A stretch of DNA of 64,000 nt from Akkermansia muciniphila (GTDB lineage: Bacteria > Verrucomicrobiota > Verrucomicrobiia > Verrucomicrobiales > Akkermansiaceae): the NCBI RefSeq assembly GCF_040616545.1, contig NZ_CP156688.1, forward strand, positions 868,001 to 932,000, given 5' to 3'. The notes under the pieces are model-generated. The model searched no databases, was not told the origin of the DNA, and saw only the letters and a program-made list of their open reading frames with translations. The position numbers and the translations under genes are program-made. Of this stretch, positions 9,342 through 16,011 are shown in pieces (position 1 is the first letter of the stretch; each line of letters begins with the position of its first letter).

Positions 9342-9436
9342 TTGTTTTCCCAGGTTACGTCCGAATAATCGTCTTCCCCGCTTTTTGTCTTGGCTTGCGG
9401 GGGCATCTTTGATTTACAGGGGCAGGCGGGGAAGAC
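9342..9436 (+). promoter_or_regulatory. candidate promoter and long hairpin in the mnmA leader
   Basis: An 11-bp perfect inverted repeat, GTCTTCCCCGC at 9371-9381 and its complement at 9426-9436, encloses a 44-nt loop. Just upstream, TTGTTT (9342-9347) and AATAAT (9364-9369), spaced by 16 nt, could form a promoter whose transcript would begin at about the foot of the stem. The hairpin would then lie in the 5' leader of mnmA, about 46 nt before its GTG start. Its role, whether attenuator, RNA stabiliser or small RNA, is unknown. Confidence 0.4.
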
Positions 9437-9482
9437 TTCCCAAACGCAGGTTCCCTATCACACTCATATCTTTTTCAACATC

Positions 9483-10556
9483 GTGGCACGTATTCTTGTA
9501 GGCTTATCCGGCGGGGTGGACAGCTCCGTGGCAGCAGCCCTGCTCGTGGAGCAAGGGCATGACGTGGTGGGAGCCTATATGAAAAACTGGGTGAATGACG
9601 AGGGCATTCCCGGCGAATGCCCGTGGGAACAGGATATTCAGGATGCTCTGGCCGTCGCCAAAAAAATCGGCATTGAATTCCGGGTCATCGACCTGGTGGA
9701 CGAATACCGCGCACGCATCGTGAATTATCTGATTGAAGGCTACCGCGCCGGATACACGCCCAATCCGGACGTGCTGTGCAACCGGGAAATGAAGTTCGGC
9801 GTCTTTCTGAATTACGCCCTGGAGCAGGGGTTTGACGGCGTCGCCACAGGCCACTACGCCCGCAGACTGGATACGCCGCAAGGCTCCTTCATCCTGCGCG
9901 GGCGGGACCCGAACAAGGACCAGTCCTACTTCCTGTCCCTGATGCGCCCGGACCAGACAGCCCGCGCCGTGTTCCCCCTGGGGAACCTGCTGAAGCCGGA
10001 AGTCCGCGTGCTGGCGGAGAAATACGGCCTTCCCACGGCGCGCAAGAAGGACAGCCAGGGCATCTGCTTCATCGGCCAGGTGAAAATGAGCGACTTCCTG
10101 CGCCACTACCTGCCGGACAAGCCCGGCAAAATCGTGGATACGGAGGGAAAAGTGCTCGGCTCCCACAACGGCCTGCACCTGTTCACCATGGGCCAGCGGA
10201 AAGGCCACGGCGTCGCCTCCCCGCGGGAGGGAATCGCCTATGTGGTGGTGGGGAAGGACGTCAAGCGCAACCGCCTGATCCTGGGGTATGAGGACGCGTC
10301 CACACAGGGACTGTACGCGGCCCATGCGGTGGTCGGCGGCATTTCCAATACGCTGGCACCCCTGCCTTCCCGCGTGATGGCTCAGCCCCGCTACCGCGCC
10401 AAGGCGGAATGGGCCTCCTGCGAATATCTGGAAGAAGGAAAGGTGCGCCTGAGCTTTGACACGCCCCTCCGGGCGCTGGCCGTGGGGCAGGTCTGCGCCT
10501 TTTACGACGGAGGCAAGCTGCTGGGCGGCGGTTTTTTTGAATCCATAGAACCATGA
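9483..10556 (+). CDS. mnmA: tRNA-specific 2-thiouridylase MnmA
   Basis: MnmA adenylates U34 of tRNA Glu, Gln and Lys and replaces its O2 with sulfur. The GTG at 9483 gives MARILVGLSGGVDSS, the expected N-terminus with the PP-loop SGGVDS at residues 9-14 and 357 residues in all. An open frame extends upstream to 9390 but crosses a leader hairpin and is not conserved-looking. The two cysteines that relay sulfur are present: C99 (in LCNREMKFG) and C195 (in QGICFIG). The stop codon overlaps the mnmE start by 4 nt (ATGA), so the two wobble-uridine modification enzymes are translationally coupled. Confidence 0.94.
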   Translation: MARILVGLSGGVDSSVAAALLVEQGHDVVGAYMKNWVNDEGIPGECPWEQDIQDALAVAKKIGIEFRVIDLVDEYRARIVNYLIEGYRAGYTPNPDVLCNREMKFGVFLNYALEQGFDGVATGHYARRLDTPQGSFILRGRDPNKDQSYFLSLMRPDQTARAVFPLGNLLKPEVRVLAEKYGLPTARKKDSQGICFIGQVKMSDFLRHYLPDKPGKIVDTEGKVLGSHNGLHLFTMGQRKGHGVASPREGIAYVVVGKDVKRNRLILGYEDASTQGLYAAHAVVGGISNTLAPLPSRVMAQPRYRAKAEWASCEYLEEGKVRLSFDTPLRALAVGQVCAFYDGGKLLGGGFFESIEP

Positions 10557-11902
10557 TTGACCCGGAACGCACCATAGCCGCGCAGGCTACCGCCGCAGGA
10601 CAGGGAGCCATCGCCGTCATCCGCATGAGCGGCCCCGGCTGCATGGACGTCCTGAAACAATGTACTCCCGTGGCCTTCACGGACCGCCTCCGGCCACGCC
10701 GTGCGACGCTGGCCCGCATTCTGGACGCGGAAGGAGGCACCATTGACCAGGCGCTTATCACCTGGTTCCCGGCTCCGGCCAGTTATACGGGGGAGGACAC
10801 CGTGGAAATCTCCTGCCATGGCGGCATGCTGGTGACGGTCCGCCTGCTGAAACGCCTGTACCAGTGCGGGGCCTCCCCAGCGGAACCGGGCGAGTTCACC
10901 AAGAGGGCCTTCCTGAACGGTCGCATGGACCTGACCCAGGCGGAGGCCGTCATGGACGTCATTTCCTCCGGGAGCGACCTGGCCCTGAAAGCCGCGCAAA
11001 GCCAGTTGGACGGAGGCATCGGCTCCCAGGTGAACGAACTAAAGGACAGCCTGATTCACGTCCTGGCCCATATTGAGGCCTATATTGACTTTCCGGATGA
11101 GGATATCTCTCCGGACACGGCTTCCGCTCTTCTGGAGCGTCTCCGGCAGATGGAAGAAAAGCTTTCCGCCCTGCTCCGGACCGCAGAGGGCGGCCGCCTG
11201 CTCCGGGAAGGAATCCGCACGGCGATCGCCGGACCGCCCAACGTCGGAAAATCCAGTCTGCTGAATACCCTGCTGGGGTATGAGCGCGCCATTGTCAGCA
11301 ACATTGCCGGAACCACACGGGACACGGTGGAGGAATCCATCCAGCTCGCCGGGCTGGCCCTGCGGCTGATTGACACGGCAGGCGTCCGGGAATCATCCGA
11401 CGTGATTGAACAGGCCGGCATCACCCGCACCAACCGGGCGCTGGAAACCGCGGACCTGGTTCTGGAAGTGGCGGACGCCTCCGCGCCCCGCACAGAACCC
11501 TTCCTGACCGCCGGGTGCACCGCGCCGCGGCTGCTGGTCCTGAACAAGTGCGACCTGGGAATCCATCCGGACTGGAAAACCATTCCCGGCATCAGGTTCT
11601 CCTGCGCCGCCGGAGAGGGCAGAGAGGAGTTGGAAGAAGCCATTGTCCGCGCCTTTGCCTCCGCCCTGCCCGGTGAAACGGGCAGCTCCCAGGTGGCCAT
11701 CAACGCCCGGCACCAGCATGAACTGGGCCTGTGCCTGGAGCACATCCGGCTGGCTTCAGAGTCCATCTCCCGGCAGGAGAGCCCGGAATTTACGGCATTG
11801 GAACTCAGGGAAGCCCTGACGCACCTGGGGGAAATTACCGGAGCCGTGGATACGGAGGACGTCCTGGGCGCTATTTTCTCCTCCTTCTGCCTGGGCAAGT
11901 AA
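10553..11902 (+). CDS. mnmE: tRNA uridine-5-carboxymethylaminomethyl modification GTPase MnmE
   Basis: MnmE, with MnmG, installs the 5-carboxymethylaminomethyl group on wobble U34. At 449 residues it has the family architecture: an N-terminal folate-binding domain (from TIAAQATAAGQGAIAVIRMSG), a helical domain split by a Ras-like G domain with P-loop GPPNVGKS at 227-234 and DTAG at 274-277, and the C-terminal CLGK in which the cysteine is essential for modification. It acts on the same tRNA base as the MnmA encoded directly upstream, and the genes overlap by 4 nt. MnmG is not in the window. Confidence 0.96.
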   Translation: MIDPERTIAAQATAAGQGAIAVIRMSGPGCMDVLKQCTPVAFTDRLRPRRATLARILDAEGGTIDQALITWFPAPASYTGEDTVEISCHGGMLVTVRLLKRLYQCGASPAEPGEFTKRAFLNGRMDLTQAEAVMDVISSGSDLALKAAQSQLDGGIGSQVNELKDSLIHVLAHIEAYIDFPDEDISPDTASALLERLRQMEEKLSALLRTAEGGRLLREGIRTAIAGPPNVGKSSLLNTLLGYERAIVSNIAGTTRDTVEESIQLAGLALRLIDTAGVRESSDVIEQAGITRTNRALETADLVLEVADASAPRTEPFLTAGCTAPRLLVLNKCDLGIHPDWKTIPGIRFSCAAGEGREELEEAIVRAFASALPGETGSSQVAINARHQHELGLCLEHIRLASESISRQESPEFTALELREALTHLGEITGAVDTEDVLGAIFSSFCLGK

Positions 11903-11946
11903 ACCCTCCGGAACGTCCGGAAACGCCATTCAACGGGCGGCTGCCG

Positions 11947-12633
11947 TTACTTCCCGCCGGGCTTCCCGGCAAGGGCCTCCTTCTCCTCCTCTTCCAGGGC
12001 TTCCGGTTCCGCCTCCGGCGTGAACAGGGGGATGTAGGAAGGCAGGTTCCAGTTCCACCGGATGGCCGCCAGGCGCACGGAGAGCGTGACTACGAACCCC
12101 GTCACGAAGCAGGTGGAGGAGTCGATCCCGAAGTAGTAAAGCACCGCGTACGCCACGCCGCCCAGCAATGCCGCGGTGGCATACAGTTCCCCGGGGCGGA
12201 ACACGTAGGGAACATTCCCAGTGAGCACATCGCGCAGCAGGCCGCCCGCCACGCCGGTGCAGATGCCCATCATCACGGAAACGGTGGAGGTATAGCCGTG
12301 GAGATAGGATTTTTCCGTGCCGATCATGCCGAAGAGGGCCAGCACGATGGCGTCCGCCACGCGGATGGTGCCCATGGGGGGCGGATATTTCTGGGCTACG
12401 TAGAAGGTTCCCAGGCTGGTGACGACAGCGGCCAGGACGAAGATTTCCCCGGAAGGGAGCGTCCAGTACACCGGAATGTCGAGCAGGACGTCGCGCACGG
12501 TTCCCCCGCCCAGGGCTGCCAGGGTGCCGCAGACAATCACGCCGAACAGGTCCATCTTCACCCGTGAGGAAGCAATGGACCCCGCCAGGGCTCCAATGAT
12601 CGTGCTCATGATTTCACAGATGGAGAGGAACAT
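11947..12633 (-). CDS. TRIC-family/UPF0126 membrane protein (YadS-like)
   Basis: A protein of about 228 residues when started at the ATG at 12633 (MFLSICEIMST); another ATG eight codons later is possible. The longer frame to 12750 would overlap the upstream metallo-hydrolase and is not hydrophobic. It contains two copies of the UPF0126 repeat, each with a glycine-rich loop followed by R-D-V: GGGTVRDVLL in the first and GGLLRDVLTG in the second. About seven membrane segments are apparent. Family members form homotrimeric cation channels; some neighbours are linked to glycine transport, so the transported ion or solute is not certain. The C-terminal tail is acidic. The gene converges on mnmE. 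Confidence 0.82.
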   Translation of the reverse strand: MFLSICEIMSTIIGALAGSIASSRVKMDLFGVIVCGTLAALGGGTVRDVLLDIPVYWTLPSGEIFVLAAVVTSLGTFYVAQKYPPPMGTIRVADAIVLALFGMIGTEKSYLHGYTSTVSVMMGICTGVAGGLLRDVLTGNVPYVFRPGELYATAALLGGVAYAVLYYFGIDSSTCFVTGFVVTLSVRLAAIRWNWNLPSYIPLFTPEAEPEALEEEEKEALAGKPGGK

Positions 12634-12661
12634 GGCGGGGGAAAGGAGAAAGAGGAGGGCT

Positions 12662-13441
12662 TCAGCAGACCCGTATCCACGGCAGGCAGGAGTCCTGGCT
12701 GGCGCAGAACAGGGAGGTGGAGGCCAGCCCCATGTCATGCAGGGTAGCACGCATCAGGCTTTCTGCCAATGCCGGAGAATTGCTTTCTGCACTCAGGTGG
12801 GCCAGCACCACGTTTTTCAGGGCGTCATGGGCGATGCGCCTCAGCAGGTCGCAGGCCTGTTCGTTGGACAGGTGGCCGTGCTCGGAGGCTATGCGCTGCT
12901 TCAGCGGCCAGGGCCGCTTGGGGGTGGCGGCCAGCATGTCCGGATCATAGTTTGATTCCACCACCAGGCTGTCCACCATGGAGAGGTGCTCCGCCACGCT
13001 TCCGGGAGCGTGCCCCGTATCGGAAATGAAGCCCAGGCTGGACTGTTCCGTTTCAAACTTGAATCCCACGGGGTCCACGGCGTCATGGTAGGTGGCAAAG
13101 GGGGTGACCACAATGTCCCCTATTTTAAAGGACTGCCCTTTTTCAAAGTAGGCCCAGGGGGCTTCCGGCGCCTTTTCCTGAACGCACATGGCCGTGTGGC
13201 GCGTGGCATAAACGCGCACGGTGTATTTCTTGGTGAACTGGTGCACGCCTTTCATGTGGTCGGTGTGCTCGTGGGTGAGCAGGATGGCGTCCAGATCATC
13301 CGGCTCCACGCCGGCGGATTTCATTTTATCCCGCAGCCTGGCGGCGCTGAACCCGGCATCCACCAGCAACACGGTTTCCCCCGCTTTCACGATGGTGGCA
13401 TTTCCTCCGCTGCCGCTGCCCAACACGCAAAACTGCATCAT
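12662..13441 (-). CDS. MBL-fold metallo-hydrolase (YycJ/WalJ-like)
   Basis: A 259-residue metallo-beta-lactamase fold protein. The zinc-binding H-x-H-x-D-H motif is HEHTDH at residues 57-62. Further ligands are expected in SDTGHAPG and in the late AHLSAES segment. The N-terminal FCVLGSGSGGN is typical of the YycJ/WalJ group, which has exonuclease or phosphodiesterase roles in Gram-positives. It lacks a signal peptide, so it is cytoplasmic. Two ATGs are adjacent at the start. It is transcribed away from mraZ; about 157 nt separate the two starts. The TRIC gene follows 28 nt downstream and is likely cotranscribed. Confidence 0.85.
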   Translation of the reverse strand: MMQFCVLGSGSGGNATIVKAGETVLLVDAGFSAARLRDKMKSAGVEPDDLDAILLTHEHTDHMKGVHQFTKKYTVRVYATRHTAMCVQEKAPEAPWAYFEKGQSFKIGDIVVTPFATYHDAVDPVGFKFETEQSSLGFISDTGHAPGSVAEHLSMVDSLVVESNYDPDMLAATPKRPWPLKQRIASEHGHLSNEQACDLLRRIAHDALKNVVLAHLSAESNSPALAESLMRATLHDMGLASTSLFCASQDSCLPWIRVC

Positions 13442-13540
13442 GCGCGGAATATAATACCGGCCCCGGAGCGGCGCAAGACCGGATCAATGCTTTTTTTCAC
13501 GACATGAACACAAGAAAAAATACTTTTTTCCAGTACGGGG

Positions 13541-13569
13541 TTGACATTTCAAGTGCATTAAAGTGTATT
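13541..13569 (+). promoter_or_regulatory. promoter of the dcw cluster (mraZ promoter)
   Basis: A consensus -35 TTGACA (13541-13546) is followed after 17 nt by TGTATT (13564-13569) as the -10. It lies directly upstream of mraZ and is the only clear promoter seen before the run of closely spaced cell-division genes. Confidence 0.65.
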
Positions 13570-13586
13570 GAAGTCACTACGTAGTG
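13550..13586 (+). promoter_or_regulatory. candidate MraZ operator: 10-bp spaced AAGTG boxes
   Basis: Three boxes repeat at exactly 10-bp spacing: cAAGTG (13550-13555), aAAGTG (13560-13565) and gAAGTC (13570-13575). A fourth, weaker TAGTG lies at 13582-13586, one base out of register. MraZ proteins bind direct repeats spaced by one helical turn upstream of their own gene; in Mycoplasma the repeat is AAAGTG-like. The boxes overlap the -10 element, which would fit autorepression. Confidence 0.55.
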
Positions 13587-13598
13587 TACTTGCATGTG

Positions 13599-14054
13599 AT
13601 GAGCAGTGTATCTGACAACCTTTTTGGTGCATACACCCACAAGCTGGACCCCAAAAACCGGATTGCAATTCCGACTGAATGGAGGCCTACCGAAGGTTGC
13701 GCCCTGCTCCTGTTGTCCGGACGGCGCCTTGAACTGCCGACCGTTAAAGCCTACACGCGGGAAAAATTCCAGCAAATCATTGATAAGATTGAATCTACTC
13801 CCGGATACACGGAGGCGCAGATTGACCTGTTCATCGGCAGATTATACGCCAATTGCGTGGAGGCCGTCATTAACGCCCAGGGTAAATTGCTGATACCCAA
13901 ACAAATGTGCGAGCACGCACAATTAAGTTCCTCCGTCAGGCTAGCCGCGCGGAGAGGATACTTCGAATTATGGGAACCGTCCCTCTACGAAGAGGTTTCC
14001 CGGCGTGAAAACGCCAGCATCTCCGACATCAACCAATCCTACGGCATTCTCTAA
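13599..14054 (+). CDS. mraZ: transcriptional regulator MraZ
   Basis: MraZ is a ring-forming DNA-binding protein of the AbrB/SpoVT fold that heads most dcw clusters and represses its own promoter. The ATG at 13599 (MSSVSDNLFGAY) gives 151 residues; an in-frame GTG at 13584 would add five. Two MraZ half-domains are visible: FGAYTHKLDPKNRIAIP near the start, and VINAQGKLLIPKQMC in the second half. These carry the D-x-K-x-R/G-K-x-x-I-P pattern of the DNA-contacting loop. It lies 9 nt before rsmH and behind 10-bp spaced repeats that are its probable operator. Confidence 0.93.
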   Translation: MSSVSDNLFGAYTHKLDPKNRIAIPTEWRPTEGCALLLLSGRRLELPTVKAYTREKFQQIIDKIESTPGYTEAQIDLFIGRLYANCVEAVINAQGKLLIPKQMCEHAQLSSSVRLAARRGYFELWEPSLYEEVSRRENASISDINQSYGIL

Positions 14055-14063
14055 TCTCCCTTC

Positions 14064-15629
14064 ATGCCCCCTGACTCCACCATTCCGCCCACGCATCAGG
14101 CCCGTCCCTACGCAACGCTTGCGCTGCGCCCGGGCTGGCTTGTTTCCAGCCTGGGCGTCGGAGCCAGAACCGGGCTGGATGCGGAAGTCACGGCGTATTC
14201 CATTGTTTTCTGGGGGCATGACGCCCTTCCGGCGCAGGATATGATCGCCTGGCAGCAGGAAAAAACGCGCATCACCGGGGAAATGTCCCTGGCGGGCCAG
14301 AAGGGCGCCTATGGCAAACTGGGCGCATTGTCCTCCAGCCTGAACCGGGCTTTTGACGACCACGTTGAGCTTTCCTTACGCGCGGGCGCGGGTACGCACA
14401 TCCGCCCGGAGGAGGGTCAGGCCCTGGCGGACGGCCTGGCGGACGCCACCTCCTGCCGCGTGCTGGCGTGGAGCATCTGCCGCAACCATGTGCACGTGAT
14501 TGCGGAGCTGACGGAGGAGATGGGCGTGGACGAGCTGGTCTGCTCCTGGAAGGCGCTCGCCCCCTCCATGGCCTGGGAAAACGTGTACCATACGGAAGCC
14601 TTGAAGGCTCCGGAAGCCGGAGCCAAAGTGGACTCCCTGATTGCCGAGCTGGGGGATGACGCCGTTTCCACCGCCGCTGACGCGGAAACGGACGAAGCCG
14701 CCTCCGGCAGCGGCTTCAGCCACATCACCGTTCTGCTACATGAAACGGTGGACATGCTGGACGCAGGACCCGGCAAACTCATCGTGGACTGCACGCTGGG
14801 CGGCGGCGGCCACACGGAACTTCTTCTGGAGCAGGGCGCTACCGTCTGGGGCATTGACCGTGATCCTGACGCCCGCCGCGCCGCCATGCTCAAGCTGGCC
14901 CGTTTCGGCAACCGCTTCAAGGTGCTCGCGGGCAATTTCCAGGATGTGGAAGCCATCCTCGCCGGGCAGGGCGTTTCCCGGGTGGACGGCCTACTGGCGG
15001 ACCTGGGCGTTTCCTCCCACCAGCTTGACACCGCCTCCCGCGGCTTTTCCTTCCGGGAAGACGGCCCGCTGGACATGCGCATGGATACCCGCGCCGCCTT
15101 CTCCGCCCGGAACCTGGTAAACGAGGCTCCGGAGGAAGAGATCGCGGACATTCTCTGGCAGTTCGGCGAGGAACGCGCCTCCCGCGCCATCGCCCGCGCC
15201 ATCGTGAAGGCCCGCTCCCAAGCTCCCATCACCACCACCGCCCAGCTTGCCCGCGTGGTGGAATCCGTTCTCCCCCGCAAGGGCAGGCAGCACCCCGGCA
15301 CCCGCACGTTCCAGGCCCTGAGAATCGCCGTCAACGGTGAGCTGGACGCCCTGGACGCCCTGCTGGATTCCTCCGTGCGTCTGCTCGGCAAGGGGGGCCG
15401 CATGGCCGTCATCACCTTCCACAGCCTGGAAGACCGCAGGGTCAAGCAGTTCTTCGACCTCCGGAGCCGTCCGGAGATCGACCGCCCGGAATGGCCGGCG
15501 CCGCGCCCCAATCCGGATTACTGCTTCCGCCTGCTTTCCCGCAAGCCCGTCACCGCGGGAGAAGAAGAACTTTCAACCAACCACCGTTCCCGCAGCGCCA
15601 AATTGCGCGGCGTGGAAAAAATCATCTGA
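14064..15629 (+). CDS. rsmH: 16S rRNA C1402 N4-methyltransferase RsmH with an N-terminal Y1/RAYT-like domain
   Basis: RsmH methylates N4 of C1402 in 16S rRNA using SAM. The C-terminal 300 residues are canonical: HITVLLHETVDML from residue 220, the SAM loop TLGGGGHTE, GIDRDPDA, LADLGVSSHQLD, RTFQALRIAVNGE, ITFHSLEDR, and the end NHRSRSAKLRG. The protein is 521 residues, about 200 longer than usual. The extra N-terminal part contains CRVLAWSICRNHVHVIAEL with H-x-H at 142-144, then a W-x-x-x-Y (W171-Y175), a layout like REP-associated Y1 transposases (their MPNHVH motif and W-q-r-e-Y). The linker at 185-217 is Ala/Asp/Glu-rich. The domain assignment is inferred; the methyltransferase is certain. 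Confidence 0.93.
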   Translation: MPPDSTIPPTHQARPYATLALRPGWLVSSLGVGARTGLDAEVTAYSIVFWGHDALPAQDMIAWQQEKTRITGEMSLAGQKGAYGKLGALSSSLNRAFDDHVELSLRAGAGTHIRPEEGQALADGLADATSCRVLAWSICRNHVHVIAELTEEMGVDELVCSWKALAPSMAWENVYHTEALKAPEAGAKVDSLIAELGDDAVSTAADAETDEAASGSGFSHITVLLHETVDMLDAGPGKLIVDCTLGGGGHTELLLEQGATVWGIDRDPDARRAAMLKLARFGNRFKVLAGNFQDVEAILAGQGVSRVDGLLADLGVSSHQLDTASRGFSFREDGPLDMRMDTRAAFSARNLVNEAPEEEIADILWQFGEERASRAIARAIVKARSQAPITTTAQLARVVESVLPRKGRQHPGTRTFQALRIAVNGELDALDALLDSSVRLLGKGGRMAVITFHSLEDRRVKQFFDLRSRPEIDRPEWPAPRPNPDYCFRLLSRKPVTAGEEELSTNHRSRSAKLRGVEKII

Positions 15630-15651
15630 CACCCTCTCCTTCGCCACCACC

Positions 15652-15996
15652 ATGAAAAAATTCAAACAGCGTTTCACCGGCCACCAGATCAGCGTAAGCA
15701 TGATCATGTGGCTCATTGCCTTCGCCGCCCTGACCTGCGGAGCGGGCATCACTTATGCCGTGCTGAAGAACGACCAGATCCAGGTCGCCCGCGACATCAA
15801 GCAAATGAACGAGGAGATCGCCTCCTGCGAACTCACGAAGGAATACTACCGCTCCAAGACTTCCTCCCTGACCAGCCGCTGGGCCATCCGCGACCGTCTG
15901 GCCCAGGACAAGTCCAGCCTGCAGCCTATTGAGCCCTCCGCCATCGAATACATTTCTTCCGAAAACGCCTCCCGCATTGCCGCGGCAGGCAATTAA
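15652..15996 (+). CDS. ftsL: FtsL-like division protein
   Basis: A 114-residue bitopic protein placed exactly where ftsL stands in dcw clusters, between rsmH and ftsI. It has a short basic cytoplasmic N-terminus, one membrane segment at about residues 17-39 (VSMIMWLIAFAALTCG onward), and a periplasmic part with heptad-like hydrophobics (IQVARDIKQMNEEIASCEL) suited to a coiled coil. FtsL forms a complex with FtsB and FtsQ and activates FtsWI. Sequence identity in this family is always low, so the name rests on size, topology and position. A longer frame from 15337 overlaps rsmH and is not real. Confidence 0.8.
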   Translation: MKKFKQRFTGHQISVSMIMWLIAFAALTCGAGITYAVLKNDQIQVARDIKQMNEEIASCELTKEYYRSKTSSLTSRWAIRDRLAQDKSSLQPIEPSAIEYISSENASRIAAAGN

Positions 15997-16011
15997 TGCG
16001 TTGAGCCGTTC

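Noticed and set aside
11731-12567. 278-codon plus-strand frame crossing the mnmE end
   Set aside because: It overlaps mnmE in another frame and lies antisense to the TRIC gene, which has clear repeat motifs.
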